Shown: positions 32,291-39,585, counted from the stretch's first letter. The stretch is 43,504 bases of DNA from Chloroflexota bacterium (GCA_022562475.1 JADFPD010000006.1:1-43504); one strand, 5' to 3'. The notes: generated from the sequence alone by a model not told the origin. Program-made: numbers and translations.

Positions 32291-33532
32291 TTAGTTGGCG
32301 CATCCGCCGTCCTCCGTGTGCAGGCACCACACGTTTCGTTGCCCGTCTTTGAAGTCGATCCGTCTGACCGTCTTGTCCTGCGACCCAACGAATACCGAGT
32401 CACCGACGGCGAACAAAGGCGCTTTTATCTCGGCGTCTCCGATCTTCTGGTTGAACATCACACGCTGTAAGCCCAAATTGTCAGGCCTGGTGTCAAGTAA
32501 TATCAGATTTCCGTCTTTCGCTGCCACCACCAGGCCGCTCGACACCAAAACCGGGGAAGAAACTATGGGCGAACCCACGTTGTGCGTCCAAAGCAGATTG
32601 CCGTTTCGGTCGATGGCATAGATATTGCCGTCCATGTTGGGGGCGAATATCGTATTTCCGTCGGTTATGGCCCCGGCCCAAAACCAGTTGTTGCCTTCGA
32701 TCGCCCACACCAATGTCCCATCTTTCGCAGACAGAGCGTAAAGCGTTTTATCGAAGGAACCGGCGATGACCTTGCCGTCGAAGACCAGGGGTTTTCCGGC
32801 TATCACGCCGTCGGTCTCGTAATGCCAGAGTTCCTTGCCGTCGTCCAGCGTTACCGCATAGACCTTATGGTCTTGGGACCCAAAATAGGCGATGCCGTTT
32901 TCCACCGCCGGTGTCGACCAGATGGCCTCCCCGGTGGGGAACCTCCACAACTGGTTCCCATTCTTGGCGGTATAAGCGTAGAGGGACCCATCCTCCGACG
33001 CGGCCAACACGATATCGTTTTGGGCGTCATAGGCGGGTCCGGCGACCAACGGCTCGGGAGCTTCGAATTGGCCCTGAGGTTGGCGCCATCCGCCGTCGAT
33101 CAGGCTGCCGGTTTCCTTGCTCAATGCATAGAGGTACCCATTGATTCCGCTTACGTAGACCAGGTCACCCACCACCAAGGGAGTGTGGTACACACCAAAT
33201 AGGTTGTCTTGCTCTGAGAATGCGGGAAAGGTCCAGATAGCTTGGAGACTCCCAGAGCCGTCATCGATGAAGGCTTGTACTTCACCATCTTTGGTGCCCA
33301 CGTAGACCACCCCGTCGCTGCTGACCGGTGGGTTCCAGCCGTCGCTTTCGTTTCCGATGCCCCGGGTGCAGGCCGCGAGAATGGGCAACATGACCACGGC
33401 GAATAGAATCAGCAGCCACCGGTCCGTAGACCGCCGCCGGCTAGGAGGCGCTACCCGCCGCGGCGTCCGAGTAGAGGGATTGGTAGGTGGGTTGTGGATA
33501 GTAGGACCCAATAGGGGATTAGTGGTTCTCAC
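32291..33532 (-). CDS. PQQ-like beta-propeller lipoprotein between yidD and yidC
   Basis: A 413-residue protein with a long basic N-terminus (TRTPRRVAPPSRRRSTDR), a hydrophobic signal segment and lipobox LPILAAC (Cys55). The rest is a PQQ/BamB-type beta-propeller: repeated blades such as DGVVYVGTKDGEVQAF, NGYLYALSKETGSL, EDGSLYAYTAKNGNQLWRF, DHKVYAVTLDDGKELWHY and DKTLYALSAKDGTLVWAI. It is predicted to sit outside the membrane. The GTG start overlaps the yidD stop by 4 bp (GTGA), so translation is coupled. Location among rnpA, yidD and yidC suggests a role linked to membrane-protein insertion or folding, by analogy with BamB; this is inference. Confidence 0.85.
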   Translation of the reverse strand: MRTTNPLLGPTIHNPPTNPSTRTPRRVAPPSRRRSTDRWLLILFAVVMLPILAACTRGIGNESDGWNPPVSSDGVVYVGTKDGEVQAFIDDGSGSLQAIWTFPAFSEQDNLFGVYHTPLVVGDLVYVSGINGYLYALSKETGSLIDGGWRQPQGQFEAPEPLVAGPAYDAQNDIVLAASEDGSLYAYTAKNGNQLWRFPTGEAIWSTPAVENGIAYFGSQDHKVYAVTLDDGKELWHYETDGVIAGKPLVFDGKVIAGSFDKTLYALSAKDGTLVWAIEGNNWFWAGAITDGNTIFAPNMDGNIYAIDRNGNLLWTHNVGSPIVSSPVLVSSGLVVAAKDGNLILLDTRPDNLGLQRVMFNQKIGDAEIKAPLFAVGDSVFVGSQDKTVRRIDFKDGQRNVWCLHTEDGGCAN

Positions 33533-33738
33533 GGTACGGGGTCATATCCTTGACCGCCCAGAGGCCGGCAGCGACCCAGCCGTTTTACGCCAAGCCAGAT
33601 TCCTTTGAAGACACCATATCTCTCCACCGCTTCCCGGGAGTAGTGGGAGCAACTTGGATCAAACCGACAGGATGTGGGCAACAGGGGTGAGAGGGTCTTT
33701 TGATAGACCCAGATCACGGCTAGAACGGCATACTTCAT
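33529..33738 (-). CDS. yidD: Membrane protein insertion efficiency factor YidD
   Basis: A 69-residue protein with the complete YidD signature: YQKTLSPLLPTSCRFDPSCS, HYSREAVERYGVFKGIWLG and RLGRCRPLGGQGYDPVP, including the three conserved cysteines. It is a small membrane-associated factor assisting YidC-dependent insertion. It lies 21 bp after rnpA and overlaps the next gene by 4 bp. Confidence 0.96.
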   Translation of the reverse strand: MKYAVLAVIWVYQKTLSPLLPTSCRFDPSCSHYSREAVERYGVFKGIWLGVKRLGRCRPLGGQGYDPVP

Positions 33739-33759
33739 CTAAGCAATCTCGTTGGCCGG

Positions 33760-34152
33760 TTAATTCGCCGGCGATTCGGGTGTTTGGTCCACGGTTGGCC
33801 CTGGACCGGTGGGCGATGGAACTTTGTCCACCAGATTGGCGCGCTGCAAAAGATTGTCCGTCGCGTCCTTCAGTTCTTGATACTTGGCGGTCCCAGCCCC
33901 GCGCCGGACTATGAATAGGGCGTCCCAGCCTTCCTTTACCGGATTCAGGCGGACCGCCTCCCGCAGCCGCCGTTTCACCCTGTTTCTCACGGCCGCGTTG
34001 CCGATACGCTTGCTCACCAGAAATCCGAAGCGGCTACAGTCCAAACCGTTGGCCAGGTATCGAATGACCAACAACCGGTTGGCTGCGCTGCTGCCCTCGA
34101 CATGGATCTGGGAGAACCGTTTGCTTCCAGTGAGCCGTTGCCTGCGCTGCAT
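33760..34152 (-). CDS. rnpA: Ribonuclease P protein component
   Basis: A 130-residue RnpA. LTGSKRFSQIHVEGSSAAN begins the fold, RFGFLVSKRIGNAAVRNRVK contains the RNR motif, and RRLREAVRLNPVKEGWDALF with IVRRGAGTAKYQELKDA completes it. It binds the RNase P RNA for tRNA 5' maturation. The C-terminal 20 residues (SPTGPGPTVDQTPESPAN) are a disordered extension. It follows rpmH by 76 bp in the standard order. Confidence 0.96.
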   Translation of the reverse strand: MQRRQRLTGSKRFSQIHVEGSSAANRLLVIRYLANGLDCSRFGFLVSKRIGNAAVRNRVKRRLREAVRLNPVKEGWDALFIVRRGAGTAKYQELKDATDNLLQRANLVDKVPSPTGPGPTVDQTPESPAN

Positions 34153-34200
34153 TACCGGACTGAATTACTGATCAGGTTAATGAGTGAGCTACCGAAATAA

Positions 34201-34222
34201 CGCCTGGTATTCGACCCAGGCG
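34201..34222 (-). terminator. Hairpin between rpmH and rnpA
   Basis: CGCCTGG (34201-34207) pairs with CCAGGCG (34216-34222) across an 8-nt loop. Read leftward it is followed by TTATTTC, so it may act as an attenuator or RNA-processing site that sets the ratio of L34 to RnpA. Confidence 0.45.
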
Positions 34223-34228
34223 CCAATC

Positions 34229-34366
34229 TCAGACAGTTAATTTGTGACGGCCCTTGAACCGCCGCCGCTTAAGTATTGCCCTTCCGTCGGAGGTGCTAGA
34301 GCGGTGACGAAAGCCATGCACGCGGAACCTGCGTCGTTTCTTGGGCTGATAGGTACGTTTAGGCAC
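34229..34366 (-). CDS. rpmH: 50S ribosomal protein L34
   Basis: A 45-residue L34: [20 protein letters not shown] is followed by [20 protein letters not shown] and HKLTV. This is the canonical L34 pattern (KRTYQP..RRR..HGFR.R..T..GR..L..RR.KGR..L). GTG 34366 is the start, with AAGGA 9 nt upstream. It is the first gene of the rpmH-rnpA-yidD-propeller-yidC-jag operon and has a near-consensus promoter. Confidence 0.96.
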   Translation of the reverse strand: MPKRTYQPKKRRRFRVHGFRHRSSTSDGRAILKRRRFKGRHKLTV

Positions 34367-34390
34367 AGAAACACATCCTTTCTTGGAAGA

Positions 34391-34419
34391 ATTATAGGCG
34401 TGCCCAAATATGGCGTCAA
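34391..34419 (-). promoter_or_regulatory. rpmH promoter
   Basis: On the minus strand TTGACG (34419-34414), 17 nt and a perfect TATAAT (34396-34391) lie 24 nt before the GTG of rpmH. This is the strongest promoter match in the window. Confidence 0.85.
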
Positions 34420-34453
34420 GGAGCCGCCCCAGCGGGCCGGGCGTATTTGTTCC

Positions 34454-34903
34454 CTACTCGGAGGACGGCCCCGCCGGACGCACGAATGCCAGCCGGTAGT
34501 TCGGCGCCCAGAGGTCGTCGAAACCTTCCAAGCCTAATTCCCGGCGGCCTTCGTTATTCCAGAGGCAGATGGCGTCGCGGCAGCCATGGTTGCCCAGCCA
34601 TGGGTCATGGAGGAAGGCCACCGGCCCTTCCAACTGCACCTCTGGGTATTTGATCCCGAAGTATAGAGCGTCTTCGCAGTAAGGGCGCTCCAAGCCCTGC
34701 TTGGCCGCTTCGGCGGTGGCCTCTTGCGACGACAAAGGGTGGTCGAAGCTGAGCAAGACTATCTGGCGCTCCGTTCTGCCGTTGAAGGGCCTGGCCGGAA
34801 AATTATCGGAAAATACCTGTGAGTGGCAATAGCCGTATTTGGCTGCGGCCACCAACTTCTCGGTGGTCCGTCCGTCTCCCAGGGTTATGTGGTATACCGT
34901 CAT
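34454..34903 (-). CDS. Hypothetical protein
   Basis: A 149-residue protein that I do not recognise. It begins MTVYHITLGDGRTTEKLVAA and contains LLSFDHPLSSQEATAEAA, three isolated cysteines, and aromatic-rich patches (LYFGIKYPEVQLEGPVAFLH, CLWNNEG). There is no signal peptide, membrane segment or low-complexity run. The composition is that of a folded, soluble protein, which supports a real gene, though no strong SD is visible. It ends about 60 bp from the rpmH promoter and follows the 25-bp tandem array. Confidence 0.6.
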   Translation of the reverse strand: MTVYHITLGDGRTTEKLVAAAKYGYCHSQVFSDNFPARPFNGRTERQIVLLSFDHPLSSQEATAEAAKQGLERPYCEDALYFGIKYPEVQLEGPVAFLHDPWLGNHGCRDAICLWNNEGRRELGLEGFDDLWAPNYRLAFVRPAGPSSE

Positions 34904-34918
34904 GCTGAGTACTCTGCT

Positions 34919-35057
34919 CGGCCGCCACGCGCCGGCTTCAATCCGCCGCCACGCGCTGACCTTTAGTCGGCCGCCACGCGCTGACCTTTAGTCGGCCGCC
35001 ACGCGCTGACCGTTAGTTGGCCGCCACGCGCTGATCTTTAGTCGGCCGCCATGCGCT
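34919..35057. repeat. 25-bp tandem array derived from a cupin gene end
   Basis: About 5.6 copies of a 25-bp unit (CGGCCGCCACGCGCTGACCT followed by TTAGT), starting at 34919, 34943, 34968, 34993, 35018 and 35043. The rightmost, partial copy is the last codons and stop of the cupin gene read leftward (QRMAAD then TAA). Further copies are degenerate versions of that gene end, each still carrying a stop. Adjacent copies differ at 0-3 bases. Confidence 0.9.
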
Positions 35058-35391
35058 GAAATGAAGTCTTGGGGAAAGACGCCAACAGAACCGCCTTGGC
35101 GCCGGAGCGGTTGACGAAGCCGTGCTTCACGCCTGCCGGTGCCAAAACCGTGTCGCCGGGCCCCAGGGTAACCACCTCGTCTCCCAGCACCGCCTCCAGT
35201 TGTCCTTCCACGATGACCATGGCTTCTTCGGTGTCGGGATGGATATGCGTGGTGACTCTGGCGCCGGGCTCGATCTCCAGATGCGCCACCCACAGTGATT
35301 TGGCCCCGTGGCTGGCGTCCACCAGGACGGTCCGGGAGATCCCCGGGTAACCCTCTTCCGTCTTGGCGTCCGTCCGGTACAAGATGGGCAT
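35038..35391 (-). CDS. Cupin-domain protein
   Basis: A 117-residue single-domain cupin. Motif 1 is GARVTTHIHPDTEEAMVIVEG with HxH and Glu metal ligands; motif 2 is PGDTVLAPAGVKHGFVN with the last His. Such proteins bind Fe, Mn or Zn and serve as small dioxygenases, isomerases or sensors; the role here is unknown. The ATG follows AGGAG at good spacing. Its last codons are the seed of the 25-bp tandem array. Confidence 0.9.
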   Translation of the reverse strand: MPILYRTDAKTEEGYPGISRTVLVDASHGAKSLWVAHLEIEPGARVTTHIHPDTEEAMVIVEGQLEAVLGDEVVTLGPGDTVLAPAGVKHGFVNRSGAKAVLLASFPKTSFQRMAAD

Positions 35392-35483
35392 CAGAATTCT
35401 CCTAACCTAAGGGCCCCTTTCATTGATAACGAACCGGTACCGCAATAACGGACCGATACCGCCGAATCCCGGCGGACATATCG

Positions 35484-35489
35484 TATAAT
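35484..35489 (+). promoter_or_regulatory. -10 box of tRNA-Leu promoter
   Basis: A perfect TATAAT 12 nt upstream of the tRNA. The -35 region does not match consensus. Confidence 0.55.
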
Positions 35490-35501
35490 ACCAACGAACG
35501 T

Positions 35502-35587
35502 GCCGAAGTGGCGAAATGGTAGACGCGCCGGTCTCAAAAACCGGTGGGGGTGACTCCGTGTCAGTTCGACTCTGACCTTCGGCACCA
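35502..35587 (+). tRNA. tRNA-Leu (anticodon CAA)
   Basis: GCCGAAG at 35502-35508 pairs with CTTCGGC at 35577-35583, followed by discriminator A and an encoded CCA. The anticodon stem CCGGT/ACCGG encloses the loop CTCAAAA, giving anticodon CAA (reads UUG). A long class II variable arm (TGGGGGTGACTCCGTG) and a T arm with TTCGACT confirm leucine type. It is preceded by TATAAT and followed by a terminator. Confidence 0.96.
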
Positions 35588-35603
35588 GCTTTTTAGGCAT
35601 GAA

Positions 35604-35640
35604 ATCGGCCCAGACCCCAACATGGTGGTCTGGGCCATTT
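35604..35640 (+). terminator. Terminator after tRNA-Leu
   Basis: GGCCCAGACC (35607-35616) pairs with GGTCTGGGCC (35627-35636), followed by ATTT. It ends the tRNA transcript. Confidence 0.75.
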
Positions 35641-35744
35641 GTGTTAATGTCCACGAACTTTTGTTGACGCCCGTTGGGTTCGTTTCGGAAAACCTTTGGG
35701 CGACCGACTGTCTTCTAGCTTCCCGCTCCAATTTCACCAGCAGG

Positions 35745-36071
35745 TCACACGTCTAGGCAGCCAACCCCCTGTATCAAGGCCTCGCCAACGCGGAAGCCGT
35801 CTGTGGTATAGACGTAGGCCAGGATGCGGCCAAACTGGTCTGTGAGCCGGGGTCCATCTTCCGGCCGAAAAAGATCACCAGCCAACACTATTAGCCGGTC
35901 TGTGGCCTCTGGACCGCAACGCTCGCCCCGCTCTGGGGTGTCAACACGAAATAGGCGTTTCCGCCCCCGCGAAGTATCCACGGTGTCGCCGTTGATCACT
36001 CGGGTCCCCTGGACCTCGGCGCAGTCGGCGCACCGGAGCGATATCTCCGTGGCTGAGCCAACGCCGGCCAC
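35745..36071 (-). CDS. Short staphylococcal-nuclease-like protein, start uncertain
   Basis: The protein has the thermonuclease pattern RVINGDTVDTSRGRKRLFRV, DTPERGERCGPEATDRL and DQFGRILAYVYTTDG, with the expected catalytic Arg, Glu and Arg. It ends soon after (EALIQGVGCLDV), so the last helices of the SNase fold are short or missing. GTG 36071 is the first standard start, yet the frame continues upstream as KALLSITLFPVLVAGVGSA, a convincing signal peptide, to a CTG at 36119 inside the Rieske gene and no further standard start. Either a CTG start is used or the 5' end has been lost. It may be a secreted nuclease or a decaying gene. Confidence 0.55.
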   Translation of the reverse strand: MAGVGSATEISLRCADCAEVQGTRVINGDTVDTSRGRKRLFRVDTPERGERCGPEATDRLIVLAGDLFRPEDGPRLTDQFGRILAYVYTTDGFRVGEALIQGVGCLDV

Positions 36072-36105
36072 AAGGACGGGAAACAGGGTGATCGATAAGA
36101 GTGCT

Positions 36106-36429
36106 TTAGCTCTTGGCAGGCCCGACCAAGATATCCTGCCCCGAGATGCGCACCTCGTAAGCTTCTATATTTTTAGCTGCTGGTGGATTTAATACCTCGC
36201 CTGTAACCACGCTGAACTTCGCACCGTGCAAGGGGCACTGGACTTGGTCCTCATCTAGTTCGCCTTCCGCGAGCGGCCCCATCATATGTGTACACGTGTT
36301 ACTAACGACGTAATAATTTCCATCGACGTTGGCCAACAGCACTTCTTCCTGCCCCAGAGACACCGATTTCATTTCCCCCGGGGAGAGTTCGCCCATTTGA
36401 GCTACCGTTACAAACCCTGATTCGGCCAT
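36106..36429 (-). CDS. Rieske [2Fe-2S] ferredoxin
   Basis: A 107-residue Rieske protein of the ferredoxin type (no membrane helix). The cluster ligands are C-T-H in SNTCTHMMGPL and C-P-L-H in VQCPLHGAKF; the fold continues with SVVTGEVLNPPAAKNIEAYE. It would carry electrons to a Rieske-type oxygenase or other oxidoreductase; no oxygenase is adjacent. GGAGG lies 10 nt before the ATG. The 3' end meets the nuclease reading frame. Confidence 0.92.
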   Translation of the reverse strand: MAESGFVTVAQMGELSPGEMKSVSLGQEEVLLANVDGNYYVVSNTCTHMMGPLAEGELDEDQVQCPLHGAKFSVVTGEVLNPPAAKNIEAYEVRISGQDILVGPAKS

Positions 36430-36528
36430 TTCAACTTAACCTCCACCGAGAAATTAGCATTTAAGAAACAAAATTCTAACATGTGTTGACACTGCGCCCT
36501 TCCCCAGCCACGGTTTGATAACCAGTCT

Positions 36529-36752
36529 TTACGTGATCAGCCCACCAGCCCAAAGATACCCGGTTACAAATGAGATTGCACCTCCGGAGACTCCACTGCT
36601 CCCGACCACCGATCTCCGTCCGCAACCGCCATCGTCCCGGCCACCGCGCCCACGATTCCTTACAACAACGGAGCGACCGCCAGTGCCAACACGGCGCAGA
36701 CCGGGCTGGCAATCGCCCACTTGCGGCCATGGTTTTTCCGTTGATCCGGCAT
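36529..36752 (-). pseudogene. Decayed small membrane protein (DUF4190-like)
   Basis: Reading left from ATG 36752 gives MPDQRKNHGRKWAIASPVCA then VLALAVAPLL, an in-frame TAA, then GIVGAVAGTMAVADGDRW. After a frameshift near this point the sequence continues SGVSGGAISFVTGYLWAGGL. The order, basic start, two glycine-rich membrane helices and a KGDRW-like turn, is that of small DUF4190-type membrane proteins. One stop and one frameshift make it non-functional as a single protein. The family match is by memory only. Confidence 0.5.
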
Positions 36753-36830
36753 AGCGTGGCCGGACTACACCACAGGCAGTTTTGTGTCTAATCGTCGAGG
36801 CCTCAGTCCAATTGGCAAAATAGACACACG

Positions 36831-37061
36831 TTAAAATCTAGTTGTTGTTATGGAGCTCGCCACGAACACAACTACCGCAGTACAAAGGGAGATTAAAATC
36901 GTACCCACCGCTTGATTCAGTGATAGAGTCTCCAAGGTGGGTAGACGCCTATTGAGCCCTATTGGTCTTTTAATTGAGTCGTTGGGGTCCAGGCTATATA
37001 AAGTGACACCAAGTTGATATTCTCCTTTCCTTACTAGGTGTCTAATTTGCGTCTGGGCCAT
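36831..37061 (-). CDS. Possible small tail-anchored protein
   Basis: A 76-codon frame from ATG 37061 ending in a strongly hydrophobic stretch (AVGTILISLCTAVVVFVASS) and a short polar tail, as in tail-anchored proteins. The N-terminal part (MAQTQIRHLVRKGEYQLGVT) is polar. No ribosome site is visible and no family is recognised, so it may be chance. The rest of 36430-37195 holds only the decayed gene. Confidence 0.25.
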   Translation of the reverse strand: MAQTQIRHLVRKGEYQLGVTLYSLDPNDSIKRPIGLNRRLPTLETLSLNQAVGTILISLCTAVVVFVASSITTTRF

Positions 37062-37195
37062 GTTATGTAATGTCCACGTATGGTTCGCACACTCTTTCTG
37101 CCCGCTAATTCTCAGGCACAGATTCCAAAGCGGTAGTGGCGAGCCAGGTCGAGGCGTAGCACGCCTCCGATACCTAGCCGTCGCCAGGCAGGCGA

Positions 37196-37201
37196 TATAA
37201 T
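37196..37201 (+). promoter_or_regulatory. -10 box with leaderless geometry
   Basis: A perfect TATAAT followed by CGGCGC and then ATG at 37208, the same six-base gap as in the purF promoter. The -35 is weak. Confidence 0.5.
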
Positions 37202-37207
37202 CGGCGC

Positions 37208-37309
37208 ATGGGCAACGAAGACGAACAGGCGCCCAATGAGGACTTACCTGCAATGCAACGCGACCTTGTGTCAGTCAGCATTGTAAGGGACCGCCCAGCA
37301 AAAATCTGA
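37208..37309 (+). CDS. Possible 33-residue leader peptide
   Basis: ATG 37208 opens MGNEDEQAPNEDLPAMQRDL then VSVSIVRDRPAKI and a TGA whose last base is 2 nt before the GTG of the amidohydrolase gene, in another frame. It is acidic at first, then basic. It would be translated from a leaderless transcript and could couple translation to the next gene. It could also be the displaced N-terminus of that gene after a frameshift, or chance. Confidence 0.4.
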   Translation: MGNEDEQAPNEDLPAMQRDLVSVSIVRDRPAKI

Positions 37310-37311
37310 AG

Positions 37312-39006
37312 GTGACCGTGATACCGAGAGAATCTGAAAAAGCCGACGTTATCTTGCACGCAGGTCAAATTCTTACTGTGGGCGCCGGCGACAGCATCGA
37401 ACAGGCGGTGGCAATAACGGGCGAATCTGTTCAAGCCGTGGGCAGCGATCAAGAGGTGCTTGCCTTGGCCGGTCCGAACACCAGGACCATCGATCTTCGG
37501 GGAAGAACCGTCATCCCCGGCATCATCGATATCCACGCCCACATGGACCGTGAGGGATTGAAGCGAATCGGTCCCTCCCTTGAGGGCGCAAATTCCATCT
37601 CTGGGATTCTTGCAATCATCGAGCAACAAGTGGCCCAAAAGCGTCCCGGTGAATGGGTGGTCACCATGCCGGTGGGTGACCCGCCCAATTATGCCGATGT
37701 CCCGGCAAGTCTTCGGGAGGGGCGCTTTCCCAACCGGTGGGACATCGACAAGGTATCGCCGGACAATCCGGTGTACATCCGGGGCATCTGGACTCCCTGG
37801 AACGTCCCCCCGTCTGTGGCGATCGCCAACAGTCTGGCATTGCAACTCGCCGGTATCGGCCGCGATACCCAGGCGCCCGATTCCAGCGTGACCATCGAGC
37901 GTGACGACACGGGAGAACCCACGGGTATCTTGGTTGACACGGGGCGGTTTCCATCTCTGGAATTCACTCTGATGAAGGTCGTGCCCCGTTTTACACACCA
38001 ACAACGGGTAACGGCATTAAAAGAGTCCATGCGGCTCTACAACGCCGTGGGAACGACGGGCACCTATGAAGGCCACGGTGTGGCCCCGGAGGTATTGCGG
38101 GCCTACAAGGAAGTCTGGGACGCAAGCGAAATGACCGTTAGGGCGCACCTCGTTCTAAGCCCCGCGTGGGAATCGGTTGCCGAAGCGGCCCAAGAGATGG
38201 AGCGCTGGGCGCATTCGGCCTCCGGCCGGGGTTTCGGCGATTCCATGCTCCACATCAGCGGTTACTACATCCACTACGGCGGCAGCAGATACACCGCCAG
38301 CGCCCGGACCGCCGAGCTTCCTTTCACCGGCTGGGCGGGCTTCGCTCAAAGCTATAACCCCCCAGGCCGTTTCCGCCGGTTGGTCAAGTTGGCGGCCCAG
38401 CACAAGCTGCGGGTGAATACGATCGTGGCCGATTGTTTGGACGAAGTGCTGGAGGTGTTTCAAGATGTACACCGGGAGATTCCGATCAACAACGAGCGCT
38501 GGATGATCGGCCACGTGGTCGAGACATCGACCGAGCAATTGGAGTTGATCCGGGATTTGGGCCTGATCGTCGAGACTATCCCCTTGACCCACCTGTGGCT
38601 GCGGGGCCGCCGGTTTGTCGATGAACCAGAGGCAGCGGACCAGGCCGTAGCACACCGCGATTACCTAGACCAAGGTGTCAGATTTGGTCTAGGCACCGAC
38701 AACAAACCATACAGTCCATTTCCCACTATTTGGGCGGCGGTTGTCCGGCAAGAGCGCACGACTAAGAAAATGGTCGGGCCAAAGCAATGCCTAACCCGTA
38801 TTGAAGCGTTGAAGGCGATCACCATGGGCGGCGCCTACTTCTGTTTTGAAGAGGACCGCCGGGGGTCTTTGGAGACGGGTAAGCTGGCCGACCTTGCCGT
38901 CCTATCCGACGACTACTTGGCCGTTCCCGAAGATGAGATTCCGGGGCTGCACTCGGTTTTGACCATGGTTGGTGGGCAGGTGGTCCACTCCTCGGGCGAC
39001 CTTTAG
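37312..39006 (+). CDS. YtcJ-like amidohydrolase (Amidohydro_3)
   Basis: A 564-residue amidohydrolase of the large YtcJ/Amidohydro_3 group. H75-A-H77 in IIDIHAHMD is the first metal motif; FGLGTDNKPYSP carries the late Asp, and GSLETGKLADLAVLSDDYLA is the C-terminal composite-domain signature. There is no signal peptide. A GTG at 37318 has a closer AAGG and is an alternative start. It is the first of three rightward genes with the VOC protein (179 bp) and dienelactone hydrolase, which together look like a small catabolic group. Substrates of related enzymes are N-acyl or cyclic amides; none is assigned. Confidence 0.88.
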   Translation: MTVIPRESEKADVILHAGQILTVGAGDSIEQAVAITGESVQAVGSDQEVLALAGPNTRTIDLRGRTVIPGIIDIHAHMDREGLKRIGPSLEGANSISGILAIIEQQVAQKRPGEWVVTMPVGDPPNYADVPASLREGRFPNRWDIDKVSPDNPVYIRGIWTPWNVPPSVAIANSLALQLAGIGRDTQAPDSSVTIERDDTGEPTGILVDTGRFPSLEFTLMKVVPRFTHQQRVTALKESMRLYNAVGTTGTYEGHGVAPEVLRAYKEVWDASEMTVRAHLVLSPAWESVAEAAQEMERWAHSASGRGFGDSMLHISGYYIHYGGSRYTASARTAELPFTGWAGFAQSYNPPGRFRRLVKLAAQHKLRVNTIVADCLDEVLEVFQDVHREIPINNERWMIGHVVETSTEQLELIRDLGLIVETIPLTHLWLRGRRFVDEPEAADQAVAHRDYLDQGVRFGLGTDNKPYSPFPTIWAAVVRQERTTKKMVGPKQCLTRIEALKAITMGGAYFCFEEDRRGSLETGKLADLAVLSDDYLAVPEDEIPGLHSVLTMVGGQVVHSSGDL

Positions 39007-39185
39007 CAACGAGTGGGCCTTCGATTTCACCCGCTTGTCCACGATCTTTTCGTTGACACGGTTTATCAGGCACGATTCTCGGCGCCAATTCACACTGTCA
39101 GCTTCAACTGAAGACCCCCCACCGCAGCCAGGATAGGTGTAAAATCGGCGGCAACAGACCGAAAGCCGAGACGGAGGAGGCGGAT

Positions 39186-39566
39186 ATGCAAAAGACAAGG
39201 TTAAAAACCGCAGGCATAGACCACACGGTGCTCCACGTAAAAGACTTGGTCCGGTCTAAGCGTTTCTACATTGATGTACTGGGCATGACGGTTAACCATG
39301 AAGACGCGACCCATGCGTTTCTCTGGTGCGGCAACGGTCAGATGGTGCCCCTGTTCCAGGTCCCCGAAGGAACGGTCATAACTCCCGGAAATGACATGGA
39401 CCATATGGCTCTTCGCATGGAGTCGGGGACTTATGAAGAAGTCAAAGAGTACTTGGAGCGCAACGGCTGTACGGTGTCCGGGCGTCCTGGCGACGACCGT
39501 TGCATCTATTTTGACGACCCTGACGGCCATCGCCTGCAGGCCTTGTATCCGGGCGGCCAAGGCTAA
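39186..39566 (+). CDS. VOC-family (glyoxalase/dioxygenase) protein
   Basis: A 126-residue vicinal-oxygen-chelate protein. Two beta-alpha-beta-beta-beta modules are seen: IDHTVLHVKDLVRSKRFYID and LGM in the first, MDHMALRMESGTYEEVKEYL with IYFDDPDGHRLQALYPG in the second. Metal-type histidines occur in IDHT and MDHM. The motif DPDGHRLQ is common to glyoxalase I-like and ring-cleavage relatives. GGAGGAGG precedes the ATG. It is followed 19 bp later by the dienelactone hydrolase. Confidence 0.9.
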   Translation: MQKTRLKTAGIDHTVLHVKDLVRSKRFYIDVLGMTVNHEDATHAFLWCGNGQMVPLFQVPEGTVITPGNDMDHMALRMESGTYEEVKEYLERNGCTVSGRPGDDRCIYFDDPDGHRLQALYPGGQG

Positions 39567-39585
39567 CCGGCCTCTACGGCCGATC

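Noticed and set aside
33490-33500. DnaA box / oriC next to rpmH
   Set aside because: Only one near-match (TGTGGATAG) was seen, inside a coding region. No cluster of boxes or dnaA gene occurs here, although rpmH-rnpA-yidC is often near the origin.
34919-35057. CRISPR array
   Set aside because: The 25-bp units are directly adjacent without spacers and derive from a gene end; no cas genes are near.
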